Part shown: piece by piece, positions 1 to 10,853 of the stretch
How positions within the stretch are numbered: position 1 is the stretch's first letter
Layout: each line of letters opens with the position of its first letter
From: Podocnemis expansa
Lineage: Eukaryota; Chordata; Testudines; Podocnemididae
Length of the DNA stretch: 64,000 bases
Direction: 5' to 3'
NCBI GenBank assembly: GCA_007922195.1
Contig: ML681994.1
Location: 53,996,988-54,060,987 of the forward strand
Notes under the pieces: model-generated
Databases searched by the model: none
Told to the model about the DNA's origin: nothing
The model's input: the letters and a program-made list of their open reading frames with translations, nothing else
Program-made: the position numbers and the translations under genes

Positions 1-297
1 AGAGTCATGATTTTATAAATCTCCATCATATTCCCCCCCCCTCCGGGAATCTTTTTTCCAAGTTGAAGAGTCCCACTCATCAATCTTTCCTCATATGGAA
101 ACTTTTACATATACCTAGTCATTTTAATTACCTTTTTCTAATTCCTATATATGTAAATATATATTCTGAGGTAGGGTGACTAGGTCTGCATGCAATATTC
201 AAGACATGGACATACCATGGATTTATAAAGAGGCAACACAATATAGGCTGCTGTCACATTGGGAGGAGTGTATTTTTCAGGGATCTGTCTTGATCTG
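1..297 (-). mobile_element. CR1 LINE fragment, 3' part of ORF2
   Basis: The minus strand encodes a decayed peptide with YKSMVCPCLEYCMQT, the conserved CR1 ORF2 C-terminal motif (compare [10 protein letters not shown] in the intact copy at 41.9 kb). It is broken by stops and indels and continues beyond the left edge of the window. Confidence 0.75.
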
Positions 298-415
298 GTA
301 CTATGAAATATTTTCATTAATGAATTGGATGATGGTGTAGAGGGTAGATTATAAAATCTGAATAACACAAAGGGTTGCAAATACTTTGAAGTATTAAAAG
401 TAATAGTGTCAAAAT
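298..415 (+). mobile_element. CR1 RT fragment, inverted relative to its neighbour
   Basis: The plus strand contains TTTTCATTAATGAATTGGATGATGG, the nucleotide form of the CR1 RT motif FINDLDDG seen intact at 41.5 kb, followed by a decayed FADDTK region. It directly abuts the minus-strand CR1 fragment. Confidence 0.65.
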
Positions 416-973
416 GCTAGAAGTCTTAAAACAGCAATACTCCAGCTATATCTACACTGCAGTAGGATTTATTTGATTTTCACTGCTGAATTATAAGGCA
501 CAAGAGCATGATCACGCCATGCTGCTTGCACCAGGTTCTTGCATCCCCACTACTCATTATTACATCAAACTTTAAAACTGTACTGAGGGCCATCCAACAG
601 TGCAACTAGCTACTGTGGCTTGTAGGAAGACTATCCTCCCATGATGCAACATGATCCCTCCTCTTGTCACAAAAAGAACAGTGCTTTTTTCATGCCTTTT
701 TTTTTTTTTTCTGTGTAGCAGGCATGGAGAGGCATGGAGCCCTCAGCCCACTCTGCCCTGCCTTATCTTACAAACACCTCATGCCTTACCGTGCATTATT
801 TTCAACAGTGAAAAAGGAGCCACCATGCAGGACATTGCAATTGTTACTGAGGCCGCCCTGTTGCAAGCGGCAGAGCAAAACAGGCTGTCGTGCATCATCT
901 TCAGTCTCTGGTGCATCCGTTCGGGGTCTGGTGAACAAGCACAGACTAGTGAGACCTCATCATGATAACCCTG
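416..973. other. Gene-free stretch, probably outer part of a decayed Harbinger element
   Basis: No gene. A T run lies at 697-710. Position next to a transposase relic suggests this is the element's upstream part, but I see no terminal repeats. Confidence 0.35.
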
Positions 974-1240
974 TGGGATGATGAGCAGTGGCTACACAAC
1001 TTCCGAATGCACAAGGCTGCTTTCCTCAAACTTTGCAAAGAGCTGTCCCTGGTACTGAAGCACGTAACTACTTGCTTGAGTCCAGCTCTGACAGTGGAGC
1101 AGTGAGTGGCCATAACCCTGTGGAAGCTAGCAACCCTAGACTATTGCCAATTGGTTGGAAATCAATTTGGAGTGGGGAGCTCTACTGTGGGTGCTGCTGT
1201 CATGAAAGCATGCAAGACCTTTAATAGACATCTGCTGTGA
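974..1240 (+). pseudogene. PIF/Harbinger (HARBI1-like) transposase relic
   Basis: One frame from 974 to the TGA at 1238-1240 reads DEQWLHNFRMHKAAFLKLC, then after an in-frame TGA (1103-1105) VAITLWKLATLDYCQLV and NQFGVGSSTVGAAVMKAC. This is the helix-turn-helix-like N-terminal region of PIF/Harbinger transposases (FRM...F..LC..L; VAI.LW.LA; FGVG.STV). The DDE catalytic part is missing, so it is dead. Recognition is by family motif, not by alignment. Confidence 0.65.
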
Positions 1241-1296
1241 AGCTAGTGACTTTTGAAAATGCATAGGATGTAGTAGATGGGCCTCCTGCAATGGGC

Positions 1297-1795
1297 AGGG
1301 CCGTCCCGAGGGTAGGGCAAGCAGAGCAGCCACCCAGAGCCCCATGCTTTGGGGGGCCCTGCAGGGCCGCATCGCTGCCCCCCCCCACTGGGGACCGGCG
1401 CAAGCCCTGCGTCTCCCAGGGCGCGCCCTGAATGTTTTTGCCCCCGGCAAAGAGAGGCTCACTCAGCCCCTGCTCTGCCAGCGCATAGCTGGGCTACCTG
1501 CTGCCCCTTCCCCCTGGAGCATGCAGCTGAGTGATTAGCTGGGGGGGAGGAGTTTAACCCTTTCCTCCTCCAGCTGATGCTGGCAGCACCAGCCCAAGGG
1601 GGACACAGCCAGGTAAATACCATGCGGGGGGGGGCTGGTGGGACTCTAAGCCTGAGCCGAGAGGGAGTTGGCTGGGGATCTCCCCACCCCGGGGCCTGAG
1701 TCAGGCCAGCAGCCAGGTTGGGGGTAGGCGTCTGGGGGACCTGGGGATCCAGGACTCCCCATGGGCCCTGGATCTCACCAGGCCACTGTGGATAT
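1297..1795. repeat. GC-rich interspersed repeat (GGGCCGTCCC family)
   Basis: It starts with CAGGGCCGTCCCGAGGGTAG, sharing its first 12 bases with the hAT-like element at 44638-45137, and is GC-rich with G and C runs. No matching right terminus or target duplication was found, so it is truncated or rearranged. Confidence 0.5.
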
Positions 1796-1799
1796 AAGA

Positions 1800-2251
1800 A
1801 GAAGTAATTGGCTTAGTTTGCATCAGTGGAGATTTAAGTTAGTATTAGGTTAAACTTGCTAACAATAAGGAAGTTAAGTACAGGAACAAGTTATCCAAGG
1901 AGGTGTGAAATCCTCAGCCTTGCAGGTTTTTAGAACAGGCTAGAGAAACATCTGTCGTGTACAGTCTAGGTCAGTGGTTTTCAAACAAACATTCTTCCCC
2001 GTGACCCATTTGAAAAAATCATTTATGCCCACACTCCAACAATTACGTCTTTGAGGAATGCATTCCAGTCTTTTGGCAGCAGCGGGCTCCATGACCCATA
2101 CCTGAGGGTCCGCAACCCAGTACCAAGTCCTGACCTGTAGTTTGAAAACCACTGGTCTAGGTATGCTCAACTGTCCATCAGGATAGGCAGGATGAACTAG
2201 ATGATCTGTGGAGTCCTTCCCCCCACCCCCCTTATTTTTATTGTTCTATGA
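1800..2251 (+). mobile_element. CR1 3' end, split by a hAT MITE
   Basis: The segment 1850-1963 and 2163-2251 read together like the CR1 3' tail (tacaggaacaagttatccaagg ... gatgaactagatgatc ... gttctatga), comparable to 42200-42420 of the intact copy. The hAT MITE at 1972-2154 interrupts it. Confidence 0.7.
1972..2154. mobile_element. hAT MITE with perfect 8-bp TSD
   Basis: The terminal inverted repeats are CAGTGGTTTTCAAAC and GTTTGAAAACCACTG. Identical GTCTAGGT copies flank it at 1964-1971 and 2155-2162, the length and TCTAGA-like shape expected for hAT. It has no coding capacity. Confidence 0.88.
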
Positions 2252-3165
2252 CACCAGTGAAATCAAAGCAAGAGCTGAGTTAAACACAGGCTTAAGTTCT
2301 TAGCTGCACATGGATGGATGGTTTAATTAGAGTGTAAATTACTATATTTCTATCAGTGGGGCTTCATCAATACAATAAGTGGACACTATGCTTACTGCTG
2401 AACCAGTAAATGTTGCGTGAGGATAATGATACATAATTTTTCTTTCTCCAGAGCCACCGTTCTCATCAAGAATGCTGCCGACAGTCTGCACAGTTGAAAT
2501 CCTGAAGCTTACTTCAGATCACAATCTGCAAGTCCACAATAAGCACCAGAACTTATGAAATGGCAAGCAGAGAATCACAACAAAACCTTACATTTTAATA
2601 TATTGAGCAAGTGCAGGTTAAAATATATAGTTCCCTTGGCACTGTCATTTTACAAGTCTATTTTAATACTTTTATTGGTGCTGTGAATTCAGTCATGACA
2701 TATTAGCTTTGTGTGTGTAATGGGATAATTTTTGACTCAGTGATGTTATCTGTCTTGAACACCACTTCGTGCATTTTCTATAGGACTAATTATTTCTTTC
2801 AAGAAATGAAGGGTCTGCACCATACTTAAAAAGCAACATTTTACATTAGAAAGATACAAGTCCTGAACAACATTAAAAATAATCCACACACACTTCCAAG
2901 GCTATCTCAGACGATTTCCAAAAATCTAAGAAATTATATATCCCTGTATTACTGAGGAGAGTAGAGGTGATTAAGTGGGATGGGGAAAATGAAGTGACTA
3001 CCCTATTAGCTGCCAATCTGTGGCTATGGTATGCCAGGGACAATGGTGAAAAAGAATGAGTATCTTTTTCCATTGGATTGAAGGTACAACACACTCAAAA
3101 CCACATAATGAAAATCACAACCCAGTCTTTAAACAAGAAAACCACACCTACAATGTAAAATCATT

Positions 3166-3171
3166 TTTATT
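3166..3171 (-). terminator. Candidate FRS2 poly(A) signal
   Basis: TTTATT on plus reads AATAAA on minus, preceded by unique AT-rich sequence (TAGCATGGC just upstream) and followed by a short T/G-rich stretch. It lies about 7.7 kb past the stop codon; other AATAAA-like hexamers in between could be used instead. Confidence 0.35.
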
Positions 3172-4048
3172 GCCATGCTACAATTTTAAAAAAAATGAAG
3201 TTGGCACTGATGAGGGACAATGCTGTTGACATTACATAATACGTTTGTAAAATGAACATTTTGTAAGCTGTCAGTAAGGAAAATGCAAACCAAAATTAAA
3301 TTAAAATTCTAATATGCTGATATAGCACAGCCTAAAAATACTGTACTATGCAGAAAGTGTCAATTTTGTCAAAGAGAAACATGGAATGTTTGTAAAAGTT
3401 AACTGAACAGGGCAAAGTTCATGGAAATTTTATCAACAATTTGGCAATGGTACTCCCACTATTTAGACTTTTTATAAAAGAAATAAAAATCTAGAAAGCT
3501 ACCTTTATACAAAGTTGTTATATTTATGCTTTTAAGTAGGAGAAAACATTTTATAATTGCAAATTAGAACAAAATAATCTTACAATATCATACAATGCAA
3601 TGACAATAAAGGAACAGGATTTTGGCCTTTATAGAAATATATATTTCTGCATTTAATAAATGCATTTGTGGTACAATGGTGACTGCTGTCCTATTACTAC
3701 CAGTCAGCATTCATGCTAGAGCTGTATTCAGTTGTACTGTAATTGCAAATTTGCAGTTTAGGTTAAGATGCAGACAATGGTTCAGACGTAATAGCCCTGG
3801 GTGACGCAAGAACAGAATGAAGTGTTACATGCAAATAAAAGGCAATGTTTACAGTTGGGACACACTATATTGTGGGACACCATACAAACACTATTCTTGT
3901 TTCATACCAGGAGCATTTCCTATACATTCAGTAATTAAAGTACCAACACCTTACAAGTGAGAATGTCTGTGTTAAACATTTGGCAAACTTCCAGGAAAAT
4001 ACAAAGTTAGTACCAAATATATAGTATATTTAATATACGTGTATGACT

Positions 4049-4050
<2 letters not shown>

Positions 4051-4106
<56 letters not shown>

Positions 4107-4121
4107 CTCTCTCTCTCTCTC
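4051..4121. repeat. (CA)n followed by (CT)n microsatellite
   Basis: CA units at 4051-4103 continue directly as CT units at 4104-4121. If this lies in the FRS2 3' UTR the transcript carries (AG)n-(UG)n. Confidence 0.97.
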
Positions 4122-4814
4122 GTGGAGTCAAGGCTGCTGATGTCCATTCCTAGCACAAGCGTTAAAAATGCAAGCAATCCTGAGCTGTTTCTTTCACACT
4201 CTTTAGAATAATTTTCTCTTTCATACATAATATGGGTGACTAAAATCAACATTTATGTCATAATTTTAAGTCTGACTACCACAATTAGGAATTTTTTATT
4301 TAGGTAATTAAATATAGTTATTTTTTACAGTATTTTTAGGTCATTCCTGAATAACTCGATCAGCCAGATCTTCTAGTGTAGTGCAGCCATTTTGTGTCCA
4401 TTGTCAGCAGAAACTGATCAGATAGCACCTTGGTCAACCAAACACTGAAATCAACAGAAAACTTTGTCGGCTCAATGGATAATGAATCTTTCTGTAGGCT
4501 TCAACTGGCCCAAAGACACTGTACCTATCTTAAAAATCACTCCAATAAAAAGATAATCCACACAGAGGCTCCCATCCCTCCCCCATTCTGTCAGCACAGA
4601 GGAAGTGATTGGTTGATAAATCCCCATACTTAATTATTCACCAGCTGTGATTCTGGGGGACTAGTCAGTCACACAGTAGCCCCAGAATCAGGGAGCGGAC
4701 AGGTGAGTTTCATGGCATTTTTGTATTCATGCTTCTCAGCTAAAGGTGAAGTTTTGGCTCTGCTTCTGCAATATCATCTCAACTTTATCACTGTAGTTCT
4801 CAGACACCAGTCAG

Positions 4815-4900
4815 CTTTAGAGTCCCATTGTACTAGGTGCTCTACAAAACACAAAGGAAGACTTAGTCCCTGCCCCAAGGAGCAAACGACCTAATTCTAA
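4815..4900 (-). repeat. Old L3/MIR-like 3' end fragment
   Basis: CATTGTACTAGGTGCTCTAC and GTCCCTGCCCCAAGGAGC match, in reverse, a widespread amniote repeat tail (compare plus-strand copies near 13310 and 28640). Confidence 0.45.
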
Positions 4901-5848
4901 ATTATATTTTTACACTATCATTTGTATATAAAGATATTTGCTATATTAAATAGAAATACACCAAAGTAATGGATATCAAAACTGTCAGTGTGTATCATCA
5001 CACTAGATAATTATTAAAATTGCAAGAAAAATTTTAAATGCCCTTTGAAAATATATATAAAAATATAGAAGTGTCCAACACTTGTTTCATAAACTTTAAA
5101 GTAACAAATCTCAGAGATATTTCCACCTTTATACCTACAGATTTCCACACAAAACACTGCGTTAAACTGGAGTAAACAACATTAGGGTAATAGACTAGTA
5201 AAACATCTGACAAATGTCTTAGTCATACTTAAAAGCACAGTTACAAGAAACAGTAACATATAATTGATCAGAGTTAAGTCTGCTATGTGAATTTTAATTT
5301 CCTATTCACCTTCTATAAATGTCTGGAAGAAGTAACAATAGCTAAAGATTGTGACAGAACCTTGAGTTTTCCTGTTTTTTCAATGAGTACTATTTAGGAA
5401 TGGACATCAGCAACCTTAACTCCATGTTAACGCAGTTTTTTGTGCTGGAATTTCCCCTGGGGTTTGTTGTTTTTGTTTTTTAAAATTGTAAATGAATTGA
5501 AGATGAACACAACTTAGAGAAGTTTAATATTTGATTAAATATCTTTATGAAGTAAATTCTGTCAAATTTGAATGCCTGAATCATTATTCATGGAAAAACC
5601 TATTTGAAATGTGAAAAATCAATTGCTAGCAGCCAACAAGCAGGCTCAAAAAATCTTTTCTTGGCCTCATCTAATGAGAGACAAGAAAAAAAATTTTCCT
5701 CTAAGAAACTAGTCAGTCTACTATTATTTTATAGAGCATGTTTCCTTAAAATCATCTTTATTTGCACCCATAAATAACTGAAGACAGTATAGTGCAGAAA
5801 TGGAGTTCTACTATAGATTCCATTGTATATAAAGTATGCAGTACCTTT

Positions 5849-5849
<1 letters not shown>

Positions 5850-5918
<69 letters not shown>
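5850..5918. repeat. (CA)n microsatellite
   Basis: About 33 CA units with a short CGCG interruption near the left end. It creates spurious long Cys-Val or His-Thr reading frames on both strands. Confidence 0.97.
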
Positions 5919-5920
<2 letters not shown>

Positions 5921-6104
5921 GTAGTAACTGAATTAGTGAAAATTTGTTCACTTTTATTTGAGGAAGTGAAAAATGGCAAAGGCAATCTGCCATCTGCTGA
6001 TACAATCTCATCCTGGGCAAAATACATCTACCCCACATACTGATGTGAATATTCTGGAGTCAGATTTTCAGTGGGTGTAAACTGGTATAACTCCTCTGAA
6101 ATCG

Positions 6105-6108
<4 letters not shown>

Positions 6109-6155
<47 letters not shown>
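6109..6155. repeat. (CA)n microsatellite
   Basis: About 23 uninterrupted CA units, 190 bp from the previous tract. Confidence 0.97.
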
Positions 6156-6157
<2 letters not shown>

Positions 6158-8045
6158 TCTGGCTCTGGCTCTCCCCTACTTAGAAGACACTTTCAGGTGG
6201 TTGTGCCCATGAAAGCGTTATTTAATTTAAGTTGAATAAATTGAGTGTAGATGCCGTCCATTTCTTTCAGTGCCTGTCTGGGCTGAGGGCGAATATGACA
6301 GCTTAACTGGGTGAAAAAATTGATGGATTATCATACACTAGGAGGGTGAGACAGCCCCTTGATCCAGAGAAAATGACGCTGCAGGGAACAATGTTGGGGT
6401 AGTCACTTGTACAGTGGTTGTAGGTAGCTGTGGCCCTCCTTTGACAGTTTTGACCTGAGTTCTTTATATCCTAGTTGTGGTCCAGGCTAACTGCATTCTA
6501 TGTTGCAGTAAAATGTTTTCCTTGTCAGAGCTTTGTAGTTAAATTATGCTGGGTCATTTGACTAGTTTATGGTGCAAAATGTGAATGTCTGTACTTGGGG
6601 TTCTGATATCAGACTGTTGAAGAGAATAGCTTTGTTTTCAATTTAAATGGGAGCAAGAATAAGGCTTTATTGTGCAACTTGTTAAATTCAACATTGGTCA
6701 TATACTGAATACATTATCAGTCCATGTATAAGTTGTATTTATTTAATGTTAGAAACTTCACTGAGAAGTCAAAAGAACATTATAAAGTCAGGGAAAACTA
6801 TAAGAATTGACAACATTTAAATGTATTTGATTGAATCACTGAGAAATCTTTCACAAAATGTATTTCTGGACCTCTTAAATATGCAGTATCAAATGGGGGA
6901 AGGAAATACTTGTTATTCCTTGTGTAAACAATGGATTAAGTTCCCATTTTCACTGTATTTTCAATGCAACATTAATAATGGAGTCTTGGACAGTGTGTCT
7001 CATCATATTTTATAAATTGCAAATGAGAATTCATTAGAGCAGTTATTTGAGAAGTAGCATAATATATGAACATACTGTATCTTCTATTAGTCAAGACGTG
7101 GTGGGGGGACCTATAGCTTCAAGGTTTACACACTGGGGGGGGTAGTATTGTGGAATTTATCAAGTGCCTGCAGAGCAGGAGCCAGCTGCATACTACAGAT
7201 AAATAGTAGAACTGAAAGAAATTGTGCCACTTTTTGTGGGCACTGATTAGATCATTTTCACATATTAAATCATGCATTTTCCAAGAAACTGACACATTTG
7301 TTGCATCTTGCTCTGTACACCTACAGGTACAAAATTAATATGCATAAAAAGACCACTGAGAAATTTCAGCTTAAAAACAGAATCCCAGATCTGCAGATAT
7401 CTAATCTAACATCACAACTCCAAAGAGACTGAGCTACAACCAAGTCTCCAAGGTTAAAGTGCAACTACTTCAATGGATAACTGAAAAACTCTAATGTCAT
7501 GGATTAACTGGGAAGTTCCAGCTCTTTCCTACTTAATCAATGTAGTTCCTGCTTAGGGAAATGAAAGAGGTTTAGGGACATCCTTGGAAAATATTCTTGG
7601 GGTGGGAGTGTCAGCCTGAACCTAAACCCCACGCTTCGTACCTTTAGTGCTAAAACATACTCTGTTAGAGAAACTTTTCCACTCAGGTGCAGCATGATGC
7701 ATTTTGAGTTTGTCATATTAAAAGTATTGTTAACACTGAGCAGTCAAAAATAATGAATCAGATTTAAACAGAAAAAAACCAAAAACTCATAAAATTAGGT
7801 TTGGCTTCTTTTTAGATGTCTTCTGGTCTTTTATCCTTGAGGGATCACGTTTTCTTGCTTTCTCTCCCCAATAAACATGAGAAATAGAGAGTTACTTAAA
7901 AAAAAGGAAAAAGTGAAATTCTATTGTATTCATATAACTCCAAGATCTAGGGTTTTAAAAAAAACATTAACACTTATAAAATTGCAAGAATTGGCAACAA
8001 TATTATTCTGAATGGTCCATGATAGGCCTTGGATAGGAAGGAAGA

Positions 8046-8240
8046 TCAAGTGGATAGTGCCCTAAACAGGAGCTCAGGAAAGCTGAGTTGCATTCCTGGC
8101 TCAACTACAGACTTTTATGTGAGCTTCAGTCTATCTGTGCCACAGTGCCCCCATCTTTAAATAGAAGAAAATACTTCTCTACCCTACTGGGGAGAGTATG
8201 AGGATAAAATCCAGTAATGGTCGAGACACACTCATATTGC
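8046..8240 (+). mobile_element. MIR-like CORE-SINE
   Basis: Order of segments matches MIR-type SINEs: GTGGATAGTGCCC head, GAGTTGCATTCCTGGCTC, then GTGCCACAGTGCCCCCATC and a TATGAGGATAAA tail. It is heavily diverged, as expected for an ancient insertion, and sits about 2.6 kb past the FRS2 stop codon. Confidence 0.6.
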
Positions 8241-8572
8241 AATCAGGACCATATCTAGAGACCTAGATAGCTAGTTGGTGAGTTGAGTGTTCTAGTTTCT
8301 TAACCACTAAAATCTTGACTTTGTTCACAAATTAGTGAGAGTTTGTTGGGCTGGTTCTAGTACGCAGCCTGACTGACAATCCACCACCCCGTTTGCAACA
8401 CTTGGCAATCATGCTTCAAGACAGACCCAGATTTAGTAGGTGCACAGTGTGTTGCAAACAAGGACAAAGGGCCAATGTCAGAGCTGAACAAGAGACATTT
8501 ATAGCACCATATATCTGTACCATGTGGCTCTAGTGAATGCCACAAATGTTGCTTTTTTGAGCACCTAATTCA

Positions 8573-8595
8573 AACACACACACACACACACACAC
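8573..8595. repeat. Short (CA)n microsatellite
   Basis: Eleven CA units; the fourth CA tract within 4.6 kb. Confidence 0.9.
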
Positions 8596-9878
8596 TAATA
8601 GTGAAATTATTATGGAAAAGTTTCTTGATCTCAGTGAAATATTTTTATCATTGTCCCAACTAAGACTCCCATTTTTTCACTACTGTGAAGTGTACTGATT
8701 GTGCGCCTGGATGCATTTCAGCATTATAAAGTTTGTAAAGAACATGGGAAATCCTTCAGGATGGAAGGGCCTAACATATACAAATGAGGCTGACATTGTC
8801 CCTCACTGGTATGAACATGACAAAATATATTTCAGATAGCACTGCTGCTACTGGTCTGGCTGAAGACAAAATGAAAATTTAACAGGGAAACAAACTCCCC
8901 TCACACTAATTTAAAGGAATGGAAACAGTGTTTTGTTTTAAATGAAAGCAAATATTTTTTCAGACCCTCTTTTACATGATTTTTTTTTAACCCATATCTC
9001 AAAGAGTGTATGTCACACCAGTTCACACAGCAGTCAGTTCCTTTGAAATCACAGGCTCAAGTTTTATGTATTTTCCCTCTAGTGCCACACTGCACCTGAT
9101 GTGCTGTTATCAATTCTATTAACATTCAGAGTAGAACAAGGGACTGTCAAGGGTGTACCTGGCATGTTAGCAGATCCATTCTACCTTGATGTACCATAAC
9201 ATTCAGCAGCAGTTAAGCCATTAGTGTAAGGGAGTTAACTAGCTGCAAAGGGAAGATATGTATAAACATAGATATTGCCTTCAGAAACATTTTCTATACA
9301 TTGTAAGTAACTTATTCTCTCTAAATCCAAGTACATCATCTATGGGTCCAAACAGCCAGAACTTAACATTTGCCACTCTGAACTACCAAATGCAGTACCT
9401 TGCCTGTCATGATAATCTGTAGCTGATGCTTCTGAGGAAGTGGGGTGGGGGGAAGGATAGTAAACCTTTACACTTGTACTCGTCTGCTGGACACTAACAG
9501 TTTTGGGATATTTCTACTAGACACAAAAACGTAAAACAATAAAACACTGGACAAAGGCAACCCTGTTAAGTAAGAAAGTTCCAAATGGGCCTTCAAGAGG
9601 TGTTTGTGAAAAAACAAAAGAAAACAACCCCCCCACCAATGTGTAGAATGAATAAGAGCAACACATATAAAACTCCAAACAATGAAAGACATACACCAAA
9701 ACTTAAGTGTTCGTAATCTACAGACTTTACAGAACAGACCAGAGAACACATCCCACACGTGAAGATGGAAAGATGAGCAGAATTGTGCAATTAACGAGTA
9801 CCTTAAAATCACAGATACACCCAACCTATGAATCCCTTCAGAAAACAGATTAAATTCTGTAAAATACTACAGGGAGCT

Positions 9879-10167
9879 ACCCCTGTGTTAGTCTAGTTCA
9901 GCAAAACAAACAAGGAGTCCTGCGACACTTTTCTTCCCACCTTCTTATCTATTATTCTACAGTCTCTGAATCCAAACAACTTACTTGGTTTGCTAAAATA
10001 ATTCTGAATTGACCTTGGAATTTGCACTTCTCTGTATTTATACTTACCCTTTCATACTGTACTCTACATTTTGTGCATCTGATGAAGTATGATTCTGCCC
10101 ACAAAAACTCATGCATTAAATAAATTTGGTAGTCTTTAAAAGTACCAGAGGACTCCTTGTTTGTTTT
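9879..10167. mobile_element. Penelope-like fold-back insertion in the probable FRS2 3' UTR
   Basis: The left arm (9879-9935) reads as the reverse of a PLE 3' end (GTTAGTCTAG, CAAACAAGGAGTCCTG) and the right arm (about 10077-10167) reads forward (CTGATGAAGTA ... GTAGTCTTTAAAAGTACCAG AGGACTCC). A spacer of about 140 nt separates them. ACAGGGAGCT flanks both sides (9869-9878 and 10168-10177), so the unit appears to have inserted as one piece. Confidence 0.72.
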
Positions 10168-10853
10168 ACAGGGAGCTTGAAAGTACCACTTGGAAATCCT
10201 TCCTGACTTACAGTTAATTTTGGATCCAGTTACAGCTCTGACCAAGTGAATTTGATGCAACCCCTCAATGCTACAGAAAGAAAGAAAATCTTCAGGAATC
10301 TGAAGGTTGTCCAAATGATCTCAGAAAATGAACTGACATGTACAAGGAAGCATGATGATTATATTCCTTGAGATAAGCCAAAATACATCATGTAAGTCAG
10401 ACCGACGGAATAATGAATTTCTCATACTGTTGGAGACCATATGAATGAAGAGAGTGAATGTACAAATACCAACCTTGCAAGATTAGGGTTACCTACTAGT
10501 AATGCAAATCTCAAGAGGCTTTATAAAATGTTATAAATGCCATTAATGACTATAGGCAAATATTGATAACTCCAGAACTGGCATGTCAATCCAACTCTAA
10601 TCAAGTAAAGAGGCACTGTGAAAAGTGGCAACGCTTCTACACAGCAGTTACTATTACTATAGTATGAAATGATGTTATTTAATGAGTACCTGCTCTACAT
10701 TATTTCCCTTTAGTTAGACAAGCACATGAAATAGTCAGAAAAAGTCTATTAATCTATAAAAGGCATTAGGGTTAAGAAATGCAAATGAAGTATCTGCATG
10801 TTCAATTTTATAAACTTCACAAAAAGGTGCAAATGATTTAATGCTTCCTGGGC

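Larger units (their letters stand above)
3150..10853 (-). other. FRS2: Probable FRS2 3' UTR and downstream flank
   Basis: No coding exon was found here. The stretch follows the FRS2 stop codon on the same strand, is AT-rich and mostly unique, and ends near a canonical AATAAA (3171-3166). Mammalian FRS2 has a multi-kilobase 3' UTR, so at least the first part should be transcribed; the true end is uncertain because TE insertions (PLE fold-back 9879-10167, MIR-like SINE 8046-8240, L3-like piece 4815-4900) and four (CA)n tracts lie within. Confidence 0.45.

Noticed and set aside
2440..2530. Possible plus-strand terminal exon after TTTTTCTTTCTCCAG
   Set aside because: The acceptor looks good, but all three frames end quickly without a recognisable C-terminus, and the neighbouring gene expected here (CCT2) would be on the minus strand.
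5792..6043. Open frames through the (CA)n tracts (His-Thr or Cys-Val repeats)
   Set aside because: Dinucleotide repeats are open in several frames; no protein family and no splice context.
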